From Formosa sp. L2A11 (GTDB taxonomy: Bacteria; Bacteroidota; Bacteroidia; Flavobacteriales; Flavobacteriaceae), in the NCBI RefSeq assembly GCF_009796865.1, contig NZ_CP047028.1, forward strand, positions 2,666,001 to 2,730,000: a DNA stretch of 64,000 nt, read 5' to 3'. The position numbers were made by a program, and so were the translations under genes. Of this stretch, positions 8,704 through 17,356 are shown one piece after another. The notes beneath the pieces are model-generated. The model was not told the origin of the DNA. It did no database searches and was given only the letters and a program-made list of their open reading frames with translations. Every line of letters starts with the position of its first letter. Position 1 is the first letter of the stretch.

Positions 8704-9909
8704 TTATATTTTAAAGAAATTTTCTATCATTTTATTTAGTATAATTAATTCATTTTCTGAGCAATCGTACTTCTTATTTAAATCGATTATAGTATGTATT
8801 AAATATTTTGTACTCTGTAAGTCGTTATTAGATTTTAACGCGAGGTTTTGTATAAATTGACTGTTTAAATTTGTTGTACTGATTAAGTATTTTTCTCTAA
8901 CTTTTTCTAAGAAGTAAGCAATCTTTTTATCGACTAGATTTTTATGATCTTCTTCTTTTAAATATAAATTAGAAATGGTTTGAGTAAACTCTACAGTCGA
9001 ATTTTGTAACGGCTTAATAATTGGAATGGCTCTTTGTTTTCGTCGGGCATTAAATACCATAAACAACAGTAGTCCAATGCTAGACACAGCCAAAAACCAT
9101 GTTAATGTAGAATGTTGTAAAAAGAATTTAAAAATAGACTCTTGATCGTCGTCTTTAGGCGGACTATATTTACTAGATTTTATTTGCGGATCCCATAAAA
9201 TATCTGCCGAAGGTAAATAAGAAAACACATGTTCTGCATAAGCTTCGCGGCCATTTATCATGTTAAAATTTGTAAAGACAACAGGATTTGTATGTAAATA
9301 TATGGCGCCTTCTCCATAATAAATTTTTATAAAATTAGGTTGCTTTTTTCCTGCAACATCTAGTGTGCCTAAAACAATGGTGTTATTGGTATTGTAGGTG
9401 TCGAAATACTGTTTTCTAATGTTTCTATCGAAGGTGTACGTTTCGTTTTTAAATACCTTGTTTTCTAAATACAGTGTGCCTTTTAAAACTTTTAAATCTT
9501 CTGGAGTAAAAGCATTTTGGTCAAGGTTTTTGGTCGTAAATTTTAAGGTGTCTTTTAAATGCTCGTCAAAATAATTAAGAGATAAAAAAACAGTATTACC
9601 ACTTTTTACATGGTCTAATAGATAATCTTCTCCGTCTGAATCTAGTTTAGTAGCATCAGATTTTATACATATATAATTCCCGAAATTATTGTCTTTTACA
9701 TTCTCAAAGAGATAATCGTAAATGTTTTCTTTTAGATAATGTACATTCTTTCCAAACAGTGTTTCGGCTTCATTATAAACAATATAGGTTCCAAACGGAC
9801 TCTTATTTTTTTCTTTAAAATTCTCATGCCAATCTGTTTTATTACAACTTGTTAGGCTAAATAAAATAATTAAAATCAGGTAGGTTTTTATGTTTGTAAA
9901 GAAACTCAA
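8704..9909 (-). CDS. DUF4350-type membrane-anchored lipoprotein
   Basis: The 401-residue protein has a signal peptide with lipobox LTSC, a large extracytoplasmic domain resembling the DUF4350 (GATase-like) fold, a single transmembrane helix near residues 270-290 (WFLAVSSIGLLLFMVF) followed by basic residues, and a cytoplasmic C-terminal helical domain. DUF4350 proteins regularly stand between DUF4129 and MoxR genes in Bacteroidota. It overlaps the upstream gene by four bases. Exact function is not known; it is probably a structural part of the MoxR-associated membrane complex. Confidence 0.82.
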   Translation of the reverse strand: MSFFTNIKTYLILIILFSLTSCNKTDWHENFKEKNKSPFGTYIVYNEAETLFGKNVHYLKENIYDYLFENVKDNNFGNYICIKSDATKLDSDGEDYLLDHVKSGNTVFLSLNYFDEHLKDTLKFTTKNLDQNAFTPEDLKVLKGTLYLENKVFKNETYTFDRNIRKQYFDTYNTNNTIVLGTLDVAGKKQPNFIKIYYGEGAIYLHTNPVVFTNFNMINGREAYAEHVFSYLPSADILWDPQIKSSKYSPPKDDDQESIFKFFLQHSTLTWFLAVSSIGLLLFMVFNARRKQRAIPIIKPLQNSTVEFTQTISNLYLKEEDHKNLVDKKIAYFLEKVREKYLISTTNLNSQFIQNLALKSNNDLQSTKYLIHTIIDLNKKYDCSENELIILNKMIENFFKI

Positions 9910-10631
9910 TGTATAGAATTAAAAATGGATTTATATTTCTTTTCTACCGTCTTAAAGGTCTGTGAATCTATAGGGAACTCGCCATACCAAACGTAACTGT
10001 ATATGTGAGATACGTCGGAAAATTGAGATCTAATTTCTTTGTTTTCAATTTCAAAGACATATTCTGTATTGGTTTTGTCTTTATGGTATGAGATGGTTTT
10101 TTTATCAGATAATTTTTTTAATAACGATAAGTAATAATATCGGGTTGCTAATCTAAAATCGGTATCTGAGATTGCTTTTTCAAGGAGTTTGCTAAAATCT
10201 GTATCATGAATATTTTCGTCTTCATAAATTAATTGATCTGCAACTTTTTTTGTTGCACTTTTAAAGCTCCAAAAACCAACATCTGAGCCAATAAAGGTTT
10301 TTAAAATAATAAAGACCACAATCGCTCCTAAAATAAATGGAAAGATAGAGGTCATAAAATCTAAAAAAACCGCTAGAAAATTAACCCCATCTGTAGTCAG
10401 TTTAGAGTTTTTGGCTTCGTTTTTAGGTGCTTTTAAATTATCTACATATTTAAAATCGTTACCATTATATTTTTCTTTTAAGTTGGTTTTAAACGACCGG
10501 TTTGTTTCAATATCTGTGTTTTTATTACACACAATCGAATCTATTTCAACCTGATAATTATCTTGTAAATGTGTAGAGAAACCATATGTAGTGGTTATAA
10601 ATAATAGTAGGAGTAAGCACGTTCTCATCAT
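9906..10631 (-). CDS. DUF4129-type membrane protein
   Basis: This 241-residue protein has an N-terminal signal peptide, an extracytoplasmic region, one transmembrane helix near residues 90-112 (FPFILGAIVVFIILKTF) and a cytoplasmic domain with ATRYYYLSLLKKLSDK, the typical core of DUF4129, whose C-terminal part carries the conserved WYGEFPI motif. It overlaps both neighbours by four bases, indicating translational coupling within the operon. Confidence 0.82.
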   Translation of the reverse strand: MMRTCLLLLLFITTTYGFSTHLQDNYQVEIDSIVCNKNTDIETNRSFKTNLKEKYNGNDFKYVDNLKAPKNEAKNSKLTTDGVNFLAVFLDFMTSIFPFILGAIVVFIILKTFIGSDVGFWSFKSATKKVADQLIYEDENIHDTDFSKLLEKAISDTDFRLATRYYYLSLLKKLSDKKTISYHKDKTNTEYVFEIENKEIRSQFSDVSHIYSYVWYGEFPIDSQTFKTVEKKYKSIFNSIH

Positions 10632-11593
10632 CTTAAGGCGTGTTTTTTTGCTACTTTAAAAGGTAGAATAAGATAATAATAACTAATAGTAACTAAACTA
10701 AATATAATAATTGCAAAACACATAACAACGGGCATTTTATTAGAATACCTTGTAATATATCCTTCTAAAAGTGCTGCCATAATGGTAAACGGAATGGTGC
10801 TTATAAAAATTAAGAACGCTTCTCGAGCGCCTATTTTAAACGACTGAAAGCGTTTTAATGTCCCCGGAAATAATATACTTGCGCCAATAATATAACCTGC
10901 TGCTGCTTCTATAATCATTCCGAAAATTTCGTAAGTTCCGTGAATCCATATCCCTTTTATACTATCAAAAAAACTATTGTGCTGATAAAAGAAGGCTTGA
11001 AAAACAGCAACCATAATGGCATTATAAGCAATATAAAATCCTGTTCCTATACCTAAAAACAGTCCAGAAAGAAACATATTTAAACCTACACGCTGGTTGT
11101 TGTCGTAAATACCAATAAATGTTCCCCAATTACTACCGCCTTTGTAAATAGCCATAGCATCTCCGCTTTCAATATTTTCTAGGGTTTGGTCTATATAACT
11201 ATTTCCTAAAATTTGTCTCGCAAAAGAATCGTCGTTAAACGTAGATAATAAGCCAATAAAAAAACAGATAAAGAAAAATATAAATGAAATGTAAATGTAT
11301 TTTCTATGCTTGTATGTGAGAAGCGGAATGGTGTCGAAAAAGAAATTTAAAACGGTATTTTTAGCTCTCCTTTTTGTGTGATAAACCTTATCGAAACTCG
11401 ATTTTGCAAGCTTATTTAAATAGGTAGTCACTTTACTTTTAGGGTAGTAGGTTTGTGCATATACTAAATCGTTCATGATTTTAATATGCAAATCGGTAAT
11501 ATCGTCTGGGCTTTTTTTATCTTTATTTAAACTTATTTGTTCAAATTCAAGCCATTTTTCTTTATTTTGCTTTATAAAAGCGACTTCTCTCAT
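10628..11593 (-). CDS. SpoIIM/DUF95-family membrane protein
   Basis: This protein (about 321 aa) belongs to the stage II sporulation protein M (SpoIIM) family, multi-pass membrane proteins also found in non-sporulating Bacteroidota. After a cytoplasmic N-terminal helical part come five or six transmembrane helices, with the family segment HGTYEIFGMIIEAAAGYIIG. I chose the start MREVAFIKQNKEKW at 11593; upstream in-frame ATGs at 11611 and 11644 exist, but the latter would overlap the divergent RDD gene. It is first in the reverse-strand operon DUF4129-DUF4350-MoxR-DUF58. Confidence 0.85.
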   Translation of the reverse strand: MREVAFIKQNKEKWLEFEQISLNKDKKSPDDITDLHIKIMNDLVYAQTYYPKSKVTTYLNKLAKSSFDKVYHTKRRAKNTVLNFFFDTIPLLTYKHRKYIYISFIFFFICFFIGLLSTFNDDSFARQILGNSYIDQTLENIESGDAMAIYKGGSNWGTFIGIYDNNQRVGLNMFLSGLFLGIGTGFYIAYNAIMVAVFQAFFYQHNSFFDSIKGIWIHGTYEIFGMIIEAAAGYIIGASILFPGTLKRFQSFKIGAREAFLIFISTIPFTIMAALLEGYITRYSNKMPVVMCFAIIIFSLVTISYYYLILPFKVAKKHALR

Positions 11594-11614
11594 TAAGGCG
11601 AATTTAAACATTGC

Positions 11615-12427
11615 ATGAAAAGACTCCAAATAAAAACAGCACAAAATGTAGACATCAATTTTACCATGGCTAACGTAGGGCAGCGGTTGTCTGCTTTTAT
11701 TATAGATAATATTATAAAATTAGCATATATATATCTTGCTTATACATATTTAGACTTCCATGTTATTGAAAACACAATGGAAAGCGATCAATGGTCTATA
11801 AAAGCTATAGATATTTTAATCTTTTTACCAGTTACTTTTTATTCGCTTTATTCTGAAATATTATTAAACGGACAAACTATTGGAAAGAAATTACTTAAAA
11901 TTAAAGTCATAAATATAGATGGGTTTAAACCTTCTATATTAGATTATTCCATCCGTTGGTTTTTAAGAACTATAGATTTTAATTTTTTCTCGTTAATCTA
12001 TATATACATCGCGTCTTTAGGATTAGGGTCTGAATATGAATTGTTGATTTTTATATTTTTATTAGGAAAACTGGTAGGCTTTTTAATGATTATTTTCACG
12101 AAGAAACATCAGCGTTTTGGAGATTTAATGGCAAATACCGTTGTTGTTTATCTAAAAGATGACGTGAAATTTTCTGATACTATTTTAGAAAAAATCACTG
12201 ACACTTATAAGCCGTTGTATCCGGCTGTTATTAGATTATCGGACAATGATGCCAGAATAATTAAAGAAACATTTAAAACGGCAAGCAAAATTAACGATTA
12301 CAGTACTTTAGTAAAATTAAGAACTAAAATTATTGAAGTTACAGGTATTAAAATGACTCATAAAAGTGATAAGGAATTTATAGATGTTGTTTTAAAAGAT
12401 TACAATTACTACACTCAAAGTATGTAA
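11615..12427 (+). CDS. RDD-family membrane protein with extra C-terminal module
   Basis: The first 170 residues are an RDD domain: MKRLQIKTAQNVDINF lead, the R-D-type first helix (GQRLSAFIIDNIIK), further helices with NGQTIGKKLLKIKVIN, and the closing QRFGDLMANTVVV. Residues 208-270 form a separate, probably helical module (LSDNDARIIKETF ... KDYNYYT) that recurs near the N-terminus of the DUF2339 protein encoded at 20267. Only 21 bases separate its start from the divergent SpoIIM gene. RDD genes of this type accompany MoxR/DUF58 clusters; transport roles have been proposed for RDD proteins, but the function here is unknown. Confidence 0.9.
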   Translation: MKRLQIKTAQNVDINFTMANVGQRLSAFIIDNIIKLAYIYLAYTYLDFHVIENTMESDQWSIKAIDILIFLPVTFYSLYSEILLNGQTIGKKLLKIKVINIDGFKPSILDYSIRWFLRTIDFNFFSLIYIYIASLGLGSEYELLIFIFLLGKLVGFLMIIFTKKHQRFGDLMANTVVVYLKDDVKFSDTILEKITDTYKPLYPAVIRLSDNDARIIKETFKTASKINDYSTLVKLRTKIIEVTGIKMTHKSDKEFIDVVLKDYNYYTQSM

Positions 12428-12604
12428 TAGAATTAGTGAGAATGAATCTGTTTTTATCTTAAAAAAAGATTCTCAAGATAACCAAATCACGATACGAGTA
12501 TTCTTATTGTAAAAAAAATCATCACTAATTATAACGGAACCATTTGGTTAGAGAGTGAAGAGGGTGTTGGTACTACTTTTTTCTTCACGCTTTTAAAACC
12601 GTAA
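12428..12604 (+). pseudogene. C-terminal remnant of a histidine kinase
   Basis: From 12509 to 12604 the + strand reads as the end of a HATPase_c domain: IITNYNGTIWLESEEGVG then TTFFFTLLKP and a stop. This is the G2-box region (GGxIWxxSexGxGTxFxxxLP) that ends sensor kinases. Just before, in another frame, KDSQDNQITIRV resembles the strand that precedes the G1 box. The rest of the kinase is missing, so this is a deletion relic. The first Gly of the G2 region is Asn here. Confidence 0.65.
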
Positions 12605-12613
12605 ACGATCTTA

Positions 12614-13921
12614 CTATTTTTGTTTAATAAATTTTAAAGGTCTAAGGCTTACAAAAGCCACTGTATACACGAGTAGTAAGAGTAAATACCAAGCATTACT
12701 CACTAAGTCCAGATAATCTATTTTGCCTTTCGAAAAGCTTAAAATCATTAATACTTGTGCACCGTAAGGTAATAACCCCTGAGAAATACAGGAGAAGATA
12801 TCTAAAATAGAGGCTGTTTTTTTGTTGTCTAAATGGTATTCATCATTAATAGTTTTACTAATCGGACCAGCAATAATAATAGAAACTGTGTTATTTGCTA
12901 TAGCCATATTAATGGTACTTACTAAGGTTGCAATTCCTAATTCTGCTGTTTTTTTACTTTTAATTAGCTTTCTAATATGAGTTAAGATATAATCTATACC
13001 TCCATTTTTTTCAACTAAAGCAGCCAAACCTCCAGTAAGCAACGATAACAAAAAGATTTCTGTCATATTTGTAAAACCTTCATAAGTAATTTTAGTGGCT
13101 TCTAAGAGTGTAAAATCGCCGTAAATTATACCTAAAAGACCAGCAGATAGTGTTCCTAATAATAGAGTTACAAACACATTAACGCCTACAATAGAGAGTA
13201 TAATAACCAATACGTAAGGCAGTATTTTTATAACCGAATAACTATATACTACAGCCTCAGAGTCTGCTGTTTCTAAGCCTAAACCTTGAAAAATTAATAT
13301 GGCAATGGTAAATAGCGCTGCAGGAATTGCTATTTTAATATTCTGTTTAAATTTATCACTCATTTTACAACCTAAAGATTGGGTTGCTGCGATAGTGGTG
13401 TCTGAAATTACCGATAGATTATCTCCAAACATACTTCCGCCTAAAAGCGCACCACATAAAATGGCTAAATCTGCACTACTTTTATCAGAAAAACTAACAA
13501 CAATAGGGGCTAGCGCTACAATTGCTCCTACAGATGTTCCTGTAGATACAGATAAAAATCCTGCGATAATAAAGATTCCAACATAAATATATTGAATAGC
13601 AATATAGTCTAATCCCAAATTTACAATAGCATCTACACTACCTGTTTTACTTGCAACGGCAGCAAATGCACCTGCAAGTAAGTAGATTAAACACATGGTT
13701 AAAATTTTAGTATCGCCACAACCTTTTAGAATAGTTTCTATTTTAGAATTAATAGATTGTTTAAACATTACAAAAGCAACGATTATACCACCTATAACGG
13801 CAACCGGAGAAGGTAAAGCATAAAAATCGTCTTGATAGATACCAACACCTAGAAACGTAAAAACGAAAACGAGTAAAGGGATTAATGCTGAAAACTTGGG
13901 AGTAGTTATTGTATTAGCCAT
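12614..13921 (-). CDS. NhaC-family transporter, probable methionine transporter (MetT-like)
   Basis: This 435-residue protein is an NhaC-superfamily secondary transporter with about 11 transmembrane helices and the family segments TGTSVGAIVALAPI, GALLGGSMFGDNLSVISDTT and NNTVSIIIAGPISK. Annotation by homology alone would be Na+/H+ antiporter. However, its 5' leader contains a SAM (S-box-type) riboswitch at 13985-14068, and NhaC-family proteins under S-box control have been proposed as methionine transporters (MetT). I therefore infer methionine uptake, probably sodium-coupled. It is monocistronic, with a kinase relic downstream. Confidence 0.88.
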   Translation of the reverse strand: MANTITTPKFSALIPLLVFVFTFLGVGIYQDDFYALPSPVAVIGGIIVAFVMFKQSINSKIETILKGCGDTKILTMCLIYLLAGAFAAVASKTGSVDAIVNLGLDYIAIQYIYVGIFIIAGFLSVSTGTSVGAIVALAPIVVSFSDKSSADLAILCGALLGGSMFGDNLSVISDTTIAATQSLGCKMSDKFKQNIKIAIPAALFTIAILIFQGLGLETADSEAVVYSYSVIKILPYVLVIILSIVGVNVFVTLLLGTLSAGLLGIIYGDFTLLEATKITYEGFTNMTEIFLLSLLTGGLAALVEKNGGIDYILTHIRKLIKSKKTAELGIATLVSTINMAIANNTVSIIIAGPISKTINDEYHLDNKKTASILDIFSCISQGLLPYGAQVLMILSFSKGKIDYLDLVSNAWYLLLLLVYTVAFVSLRPLKFIKQK

Positions 13922-13984
13922 GTCTTATTCTTTTTAGAAGGAGTATAGTAGCAAATACGTAGAAGGATGAATTAACATTTGTTC

Positions 13985-14068
13985 CAAATAATTGGCTTAT
14001 CTATTTAGCACCTTGCTCGTTATTGCAGGTTGCTATCTCCTTTTTATTGAGATTCTTGATAATTATTT
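13985..14068 (-). promoter_or_regulatory. SAM riboswitch of the S-box (SAM-I/IV) superfamily
   Basis: Read on the reverse strand, the leader contains the S-box core in order: P1 5' strand TTATC followed by AAGA, a short P2 (ATCTC/GAGAT), AGCAACCTGC, then GCAAGGTGCTAAAT, and the P1 3' strand GATAA. P3 is formed by CCTGC with GCAAGG. Outside P1 an extra complementary pair (AAATAAT with ATTATTT) can extend the stem. P4 is missing and P2 lacks the internal kink-turn part, so it resembles the compact SAM-I/IV variants more than classic SAM-I. It lies about 64 bases before the transporter start. No U-run terminator is obvious, so control may act on translation. Confidence 0.82.
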
Positions 14069-14227
14069 AAGTTGGCGAAAATACTATATAAATCGATAGG
14101 GGATTCTTAAAAAATGTTAAATTTAATAAGCTGTTTTTTATGTTAAGTATTTTTGATTGTTTGCTTTTAAAGCACTTTCTAAGTGCTATTAAATTATAAC
14201 GTAATTTAAACTTCAAAATAGAATAAA

Positions 14228-14271
14228 AAAGCGTTTTAATACTGTTGTAATAAACAGCATTAAAACGCTTT
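14228..14271. terminator. 19-bp hairpin terminator of the flavodoxin-like gene
   Basis: The arms 14228-14246 and 14253-14271 pair over 19 bp with one mismatch and a 6-base loop (GTAATA), bounded by A- and T-tracts. It lies directly after the stop of the reverse-strand gene ending at 14280. The remaining bases to 13922 hold the riboswitch and the promoter of the NhaC-family gene. Confidence 0.85.
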
Positions 14272-14279
14272 AGATGTAT

Positions 14280-15014
14280 TTATCTATATTCAGGGTTCGA
14301 GAAATTCCAACGGGTACCATCATCCCAAGCTTCCCTTGAATTTCCATATGCCGGATAACCATCTTGCTCTTTTAACATTTTAGCTAAATGCATTAAGTTA
14401 TAACTCATAAAAGTTGTATTACGATTAGTGAATTCTGAATCGTAGCCTACTGGCGGATCTATAGTTTTTCCTTTCCATTCGGTATCTCCATAACTAGGTC
14501 CGGGGCCGACAGAACCAATCCAACCTGCATCTGCTTGTGGCGGAATACTATATCCCAAATGTTGTAATGCATATAACATACCCATAGCACAATGTTTTAC
14601 ACCATCTTCATTCCCTGTGATTATACAACCACCAGCTTTACCATAATATACATATTGACCTTTATCGTTTTGATAACTACTCATGGCATACAAGCGCTCT
14701 ATTAATTTAGAAGCGACCGAAGACCGTTCTCCTAACCATATGGGTGTCCCTATGACTAAAATATCTGCAGCTTTAATTTTTTCGTAAATACCTGACCATT
14801 CATCTTTTTCATAACCTTCTGTAGTCATATCTGGTTGCACACCTGCTGGAATATCATAATCTGCTAGGCGTATTGCTTCAACAGTAACGCCTTCAGATTT
14901 CATTATATTTATGGATACATCCATTAGATTACGGGTGTGACTTACTGAGGGTGATTTTTTTAAAGTACAATTAACAAATACGGCTTTTAAATTACTGAAA
15001 TCTATTTTTTTCAT
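14280..15014 (-). CDS. flavodoxin-like NAD(P)H-dependent FMN reductase family protein
   Basis: The protein (about 244 aa) has a flavodoxin fold: beta-1 KAVFVNCTLKKSPSVSHTR supplies the phosphate-binding loop, ADILVIGTPIWLGERSSVAS the second FMN loop, and GKAGGCIITGNEDG the third. Such proteins bind FMN and reduce quinones or other electron acceptors with NAD(P)H. I chose the ATG at 15014 (MKKIDFSNLKAVF), since the 14 residues before it are not typical of the family. It is monocistronic with its own terminator. The electron acceptor is unknown. Confidence 0.88.
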   Translation of the reverse strand: MKKIDFSNLKAVFVNCTLKKSPSVSHTRNLMDVSINIMKSEGVTVEAIRLADYDIPAGVQPDMTTEGYEKDEWSGIYEKIKAADILVIGTPIWLGERSSVASKLIERLYAMSSYQNDKGQYVYYGKAGGCIITGNEDGVKHCAMGMLYALQHLGYSIPPQADAGWIGSVGPGPSYGDTEWKGKTIDPPVGYDSEFTNRNTTFMSYNLMHLAKMLKEQDGYPAYGNSREAWDDGTRWNFSNPEYR

Positions 15015-15153
15015 GAGTTCTTGTCTAAAATTAGTGTAGGTTATTATATGATGCAAAACATTAATAATTAAATGAACGTTTTGTTTTATGTTTGAAATGT
15101 TAGTCTAATTAACTATGATAGTAATAATATAATTTACGTCATTTTAACATGTG

Positions 15154-15564
15154 CTAAAAGACATAAAGTGATTTGTTTTTCCCAATGACCTTGGCTGTAA
15201 CCATACCAAAAACAATATATGGGATAAGGAAAGCTGTTAATCGTATATTTATAAATCCATTTAATGAAGCCATTCCAATTTGTGTACTAATAAGTACAAG
15301 CACACCAAATACAATTCCCTTTAACCAGATATTTTGAATATGTACTTTGGGAGCAAAAACAAATACATACCCTAATCCAAAGAGTATTCCTATTACGAAA
15401 TGCATTATCCAGCCTATAACCAAAGAAACATCCATTGCCTTCGCTAATAGCTCCCAAGGAACCATTTTAGGCAGTCCTATGTTTGGTGCGACTGCCATAA
15501 TAATTGTCATTGCCACCGTGCCCAAAATGCTTGCTGCGATATACTTTGGAATTTTATTATTCAT
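15154..15564 (-). CDS. small four-helix membrane protein (DUF6789-like)
   Basis: This 136-residue integral membrane protein has four predicted helices: KYIAASILGTVAMTIIMAV, VIGWIMHFVIGILFGLGYVFVF, IWLKGIVFGVLVLISTQIG and LIPYIVFGMVTAKVIG. The Gly-rich first helix and the HFVIGILFGLGY segment resemble the DUF6789 group of uncharacterised proteins. It stands alone between the flavodoxin-like gene and the divergent MFS gene. Confidence 0.7.
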   Translation of the reverse strand: MNNKIPKYIAASILGTVAMTIIMAVAPNIGLPKMVPWELLAKAMDVSLVIGWIMHFVIGILFGLGYVFVFAPKVHIQNIWLKGIVFGVLVLISTQIGMASLNGFINIRLTAFLIPYIVFGMVTAKVIGKNKSLYVF

Positions 15565-15893
15565 AATACTTCTATTTTTGTATTCAATCTGGCATATATT
15601 TTATCCCTGAGACTGTATTAACAGAAAAGGGGGTACTCACATTTTCATAAAAAGTAAGGTACAAGAAGTATTTAGTTAGTATTGACTCATTCCGTTATAC
15701 TATTGCCGTAATTAAAATACGTCTCTTTTATAAGACAGATTTAAATCTGTTTAAATACTAATTTGTAATGCATAGTTTAAAAAAAATACATTTAAATGTC
15801 TCTCAAACATTTAGCGTTTGATCTTAAAAAATAGGCGCATTCGCATAGGCTACTAAATTAAAACCGTTACTTTTATAATTCTTAATTTATAAC
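15565..15893. other. divergent promoter region
   Basis: This 329-base spacer between the small membrane protein (-) and the MFS gene (+) has no ORF. It contains a perfect 16-base palindrome ACAGATTTAAATCTGT at 15735-15750 and a looser inverted repeat TCAAAC...GTTTGA near 15815-15835. Both are candidate operator sites, with no regulator gene nearby. Confidence 0.4.
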
Positions 15894-17201
15894 ATGTCAG
15901 TCCCCAATAAATTTTCGTTAGTCAATCCTAATAAATGTCCTTTTTTCTACGGTTATATTGTCCTTTTTATAGGAAGTATAGGTATTCTTGCCAGTATTCC
16001 TGGGCAAACGGTTGGTGTTTCTGTGTTTACAGATCCTGTAAAAGATGCTTTGGGCTTAAGTCGAAATCAGTTTAGTAATGCTTATATGTTTGGAACCTTA
16101 TTAAGTGCCTTTTTTGTCTCTAAAGCAGGAAAATTATTCGACCGTTTTGGTGCACGTTATGTGGCTTTTTCAGCGGCTATACTTTTAGGTTTATCTTTAA
16201 TTTTATGTTCTATTTCTGTACAAATTAGCGAAACTATAAAAGGGATATTAAATGTGAATTCATGGGTTGTACCTTTTGGAGTAATGTGTGTCTTGTTTTT
16301 CTTTATTCGTTTTAGCGGACAAGGCGTGTTAACAATGGCATCGCGAAATATGATTATGTTGTGGTTTGATATCAATAGAGGGAAAGTAAATGCAATTAGT
16401 AGTGTGACTGTATCTTTAGGCTTTTCGAGTTCGCCATTAGTAATGAATTATCTTATAGAAAACCATGGATGGGAACGTAGTTGGCAAATACTAGCCGTGT
16501 GTTTATTTATTTTTAGTTTTTGTATTCTTCAGTTATACAGAAATAAGCCAGAAGATTTTAATTTAATCCCCGATGGTGTTCAAAAAACAATTAAAAAAGT
16601 AGTTGAAGCTCCTAAAAAAGCAGTGAGAGATTTCACTTTAGCCGAAGCTAAAAAAACTCGTGGATTCTGGATGTTTGGTATGGTAATTTCCTTTAATAGT
16701 TTCTTTGCAACAGGATTTACCTTTCATGTAGTGTCTATTTTTGCAACTCAAGGTTATACAAGAGCTCATGCCATTGCTATTTTTATTCCTGTTTCTATTA
16801 TTGCCTTATCGGTGTCTACCTTTTGTAATATTTTAAGCGATTATATTAGTCATAAAATATACTTATACGTTATGTTGTCCGGAGGTGTTTTAGCATCTTT
16901 AGGTTTGTTGTTTTTAGCAAGTCCAATGGGAGTGTATGCTTTAGTAGCAGGTTTAGGAATAATGAGTGGGTTATTTGCTGTAATTAACGCTGTAACTTGG
17001 CCTAGATATTATGGTCGATTGCATTTAGGTGCCATTACCGGAAAAGTAATGAGCTTTTTAGTTATTGGTAGTGCTATTGCGCCTAGTTTGTTTAGTTATT
17101 GCTTTACAACATTCGGGTCTTATACTTATATTAGTTATATGGCTTTAACTTTTTTATTGTTTTTAATTATTGGATCTGTGGTAGTTAAGAATCCGCAATA
17201 A
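15894..17201 (+). CDS. MFS transporter, OFA-like
   Basis: The 435-residue protein has 12 predicted transmembrane helices in two six-helix halves with a cytoplasmic loop around residues 225-255. The MFS signature after helix 2 is seen as GKLFDRFGARYVAF. The N-terminal part (FFYGYIVLFIGSIGILASIPGQTVGVSVFTDP, in pieces) resembles oxalate/formate-antiporter-like monocarboxylate carriers. The substrate cannot be fixed from sequence, and no enzyme genes are linked. Confidence 0.85.
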   Translation: MSVPNKFSLVNPNKCPFFYGYIVLFIGSIGILASIPGQTVGVSVFTDPVKDALGLSRNQFSNAYMFGTLLSAFFVSKAGKLFDRFGARYVAFSAAILLGLSLILCSISVQISETIKGILNVNSWVVPFGVMCVLFFFIRFSGQGVLTMASRNMIMLWFDINRGKVNAISSVTVSLGFSSSPLVMNYLIENHGWERSWQILAVCLFIFSFCILQLYRNKPEDFNLIPDGVQKTIKKVVEAPKKAVRDFTLAEAKKTRGFWMFGMVISFNSFFATGFTFHVVSIFATQGYTRAHAIAIFIPVSIIALSVSTFCNILSDYISHKIYLYVMLSGGVLASLGLLFLASPMGVYALVAGLGIMSGLFAVINAVTWPRYYGRLHLGAITGKVMSFLVIGSAIAPSLFSYCFTTFGSYTYISYMALTFLLFLIIGSVVVKNPQ

Positions 17202-17356
17202 TGGTTCTATTATTCCCTATTTTATGATATATAAAGATTCGTACTAATTTGTATATTGAATTCGAATCTAATACTTTAAAAATATATCTAAACAACATTA
17301 AATAGTGCACACATTTTAGTAATAATATTATCATTTTAGACATTTAAAAATAACAT

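Noticed and set aside
10628..11644. Sporulation gene from the SpoIIM name
   Set aside because: The SpoIIM family is broad; the MoxR/DUF58 context is that of non-sporulating Bacteroidota.
12614..13921. Plain Na+/H+ antiporter
   Set aside because: The S-box leader argues for a methionine-related role, so only the family name was kept.
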